From the NCBI GenBank assembly GCA_030248225.1, contig JASANE010025046.1, positions 1 through 31,883 of the forward strand: a stretch of DNA of 31,883 nucleotides, in the 5' to 3' direction. The stretch is from Trileptium ribeirensis (taxonomy: Eukaryota > Nematoda > Enoplea > Enoplida > Thoracostomopsidae). A program made the translations under genes and the position numbers. How positions within the stretch are numbered: the stretch's first letter is position 1; the number at the start of each line of letters is the position of its first letter. The notes under the pieces were generated by a model, which was not told the origin of the DNA, did no database searches, and was given only the letters and a program-made list of their open reading frames with translations. This document shows, piece by piece, positions 31,861-31,883 of this stretch.

Positions 31861-31883
31861 AAGCAATACGTAACTTGAACCAT

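Overview
This is an AT-rich, gene-poor window from a eukaryote, most likely an invertebrate animal. The evidence is long non-coding stretches, several tandem-repeat arrays, non-autonomous DNA transposons, a 5'-truncated LINE tail with its own short tandem tail, and one gene whose product looks like a divergent ionotropic-receptor-type membrane protein. A nematode or related small invertebrate is possible (the receptor type, and one inferred 41-bp intron), but nothing here fixes the taxon.

Layout. 1-303 holds what looks like the 3' end of a membrane-protein gene whose start lies outside the window, followed by an AATAAA signal. From 389 to about 9,800 no gene could be established. This part holds a GC-rich-ended dispersed repeat (1105-1442), a terminal-inverted-repeat (TIR) transposon remnant (2189-2970), a 31-32-bp minisatellite split into two blocks (3910-4160, 5832-5965), a 14-copy 34-bp array (4467-4941), and a 136-bp duplication (6427-6695). 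Next come an 8-copy ~131-bp satellite with a clear four-monomer higher-order structure (9841-10890) and, about 310 bp downstream, the only solid gene: an intronless 491-residue receptor-like reading frame (11205-12680).

From 12.7 to 23 kb the sequence is mostly unannotatable AT-rich DNA with a 197-bp tandem repeat (13525-14010), a degenerate ~60-bp repeat (17755-18115) and a 401-bp transposon-like element (21318-21718).

From 23.2 kb to the end the window is crowded with repeats. There are two copies of an 8-bp-TSD MITE, two inverted copies of the same TIR family seen at 2.2 kb, and a ~127-bp tandem array split by a GC-rich element with a perfect 8-bp target duplication. These are followed by a pair of ~330-bp direct repeats, a LINE 3' end with a (TTTGAC) tail, and an 8-copy 119-bp array.

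No operon, pathway or multi-gene system is visible. The points most worth a second look are the receptor-like gene with its unusual topology and adjacent satellite, the polyadenylation-signal-bearing 34-bp array, and the element families resolved here by their target duplications. Many open frames in the window are no longer than chance would produce in AT-rich DNA, so they are not called.
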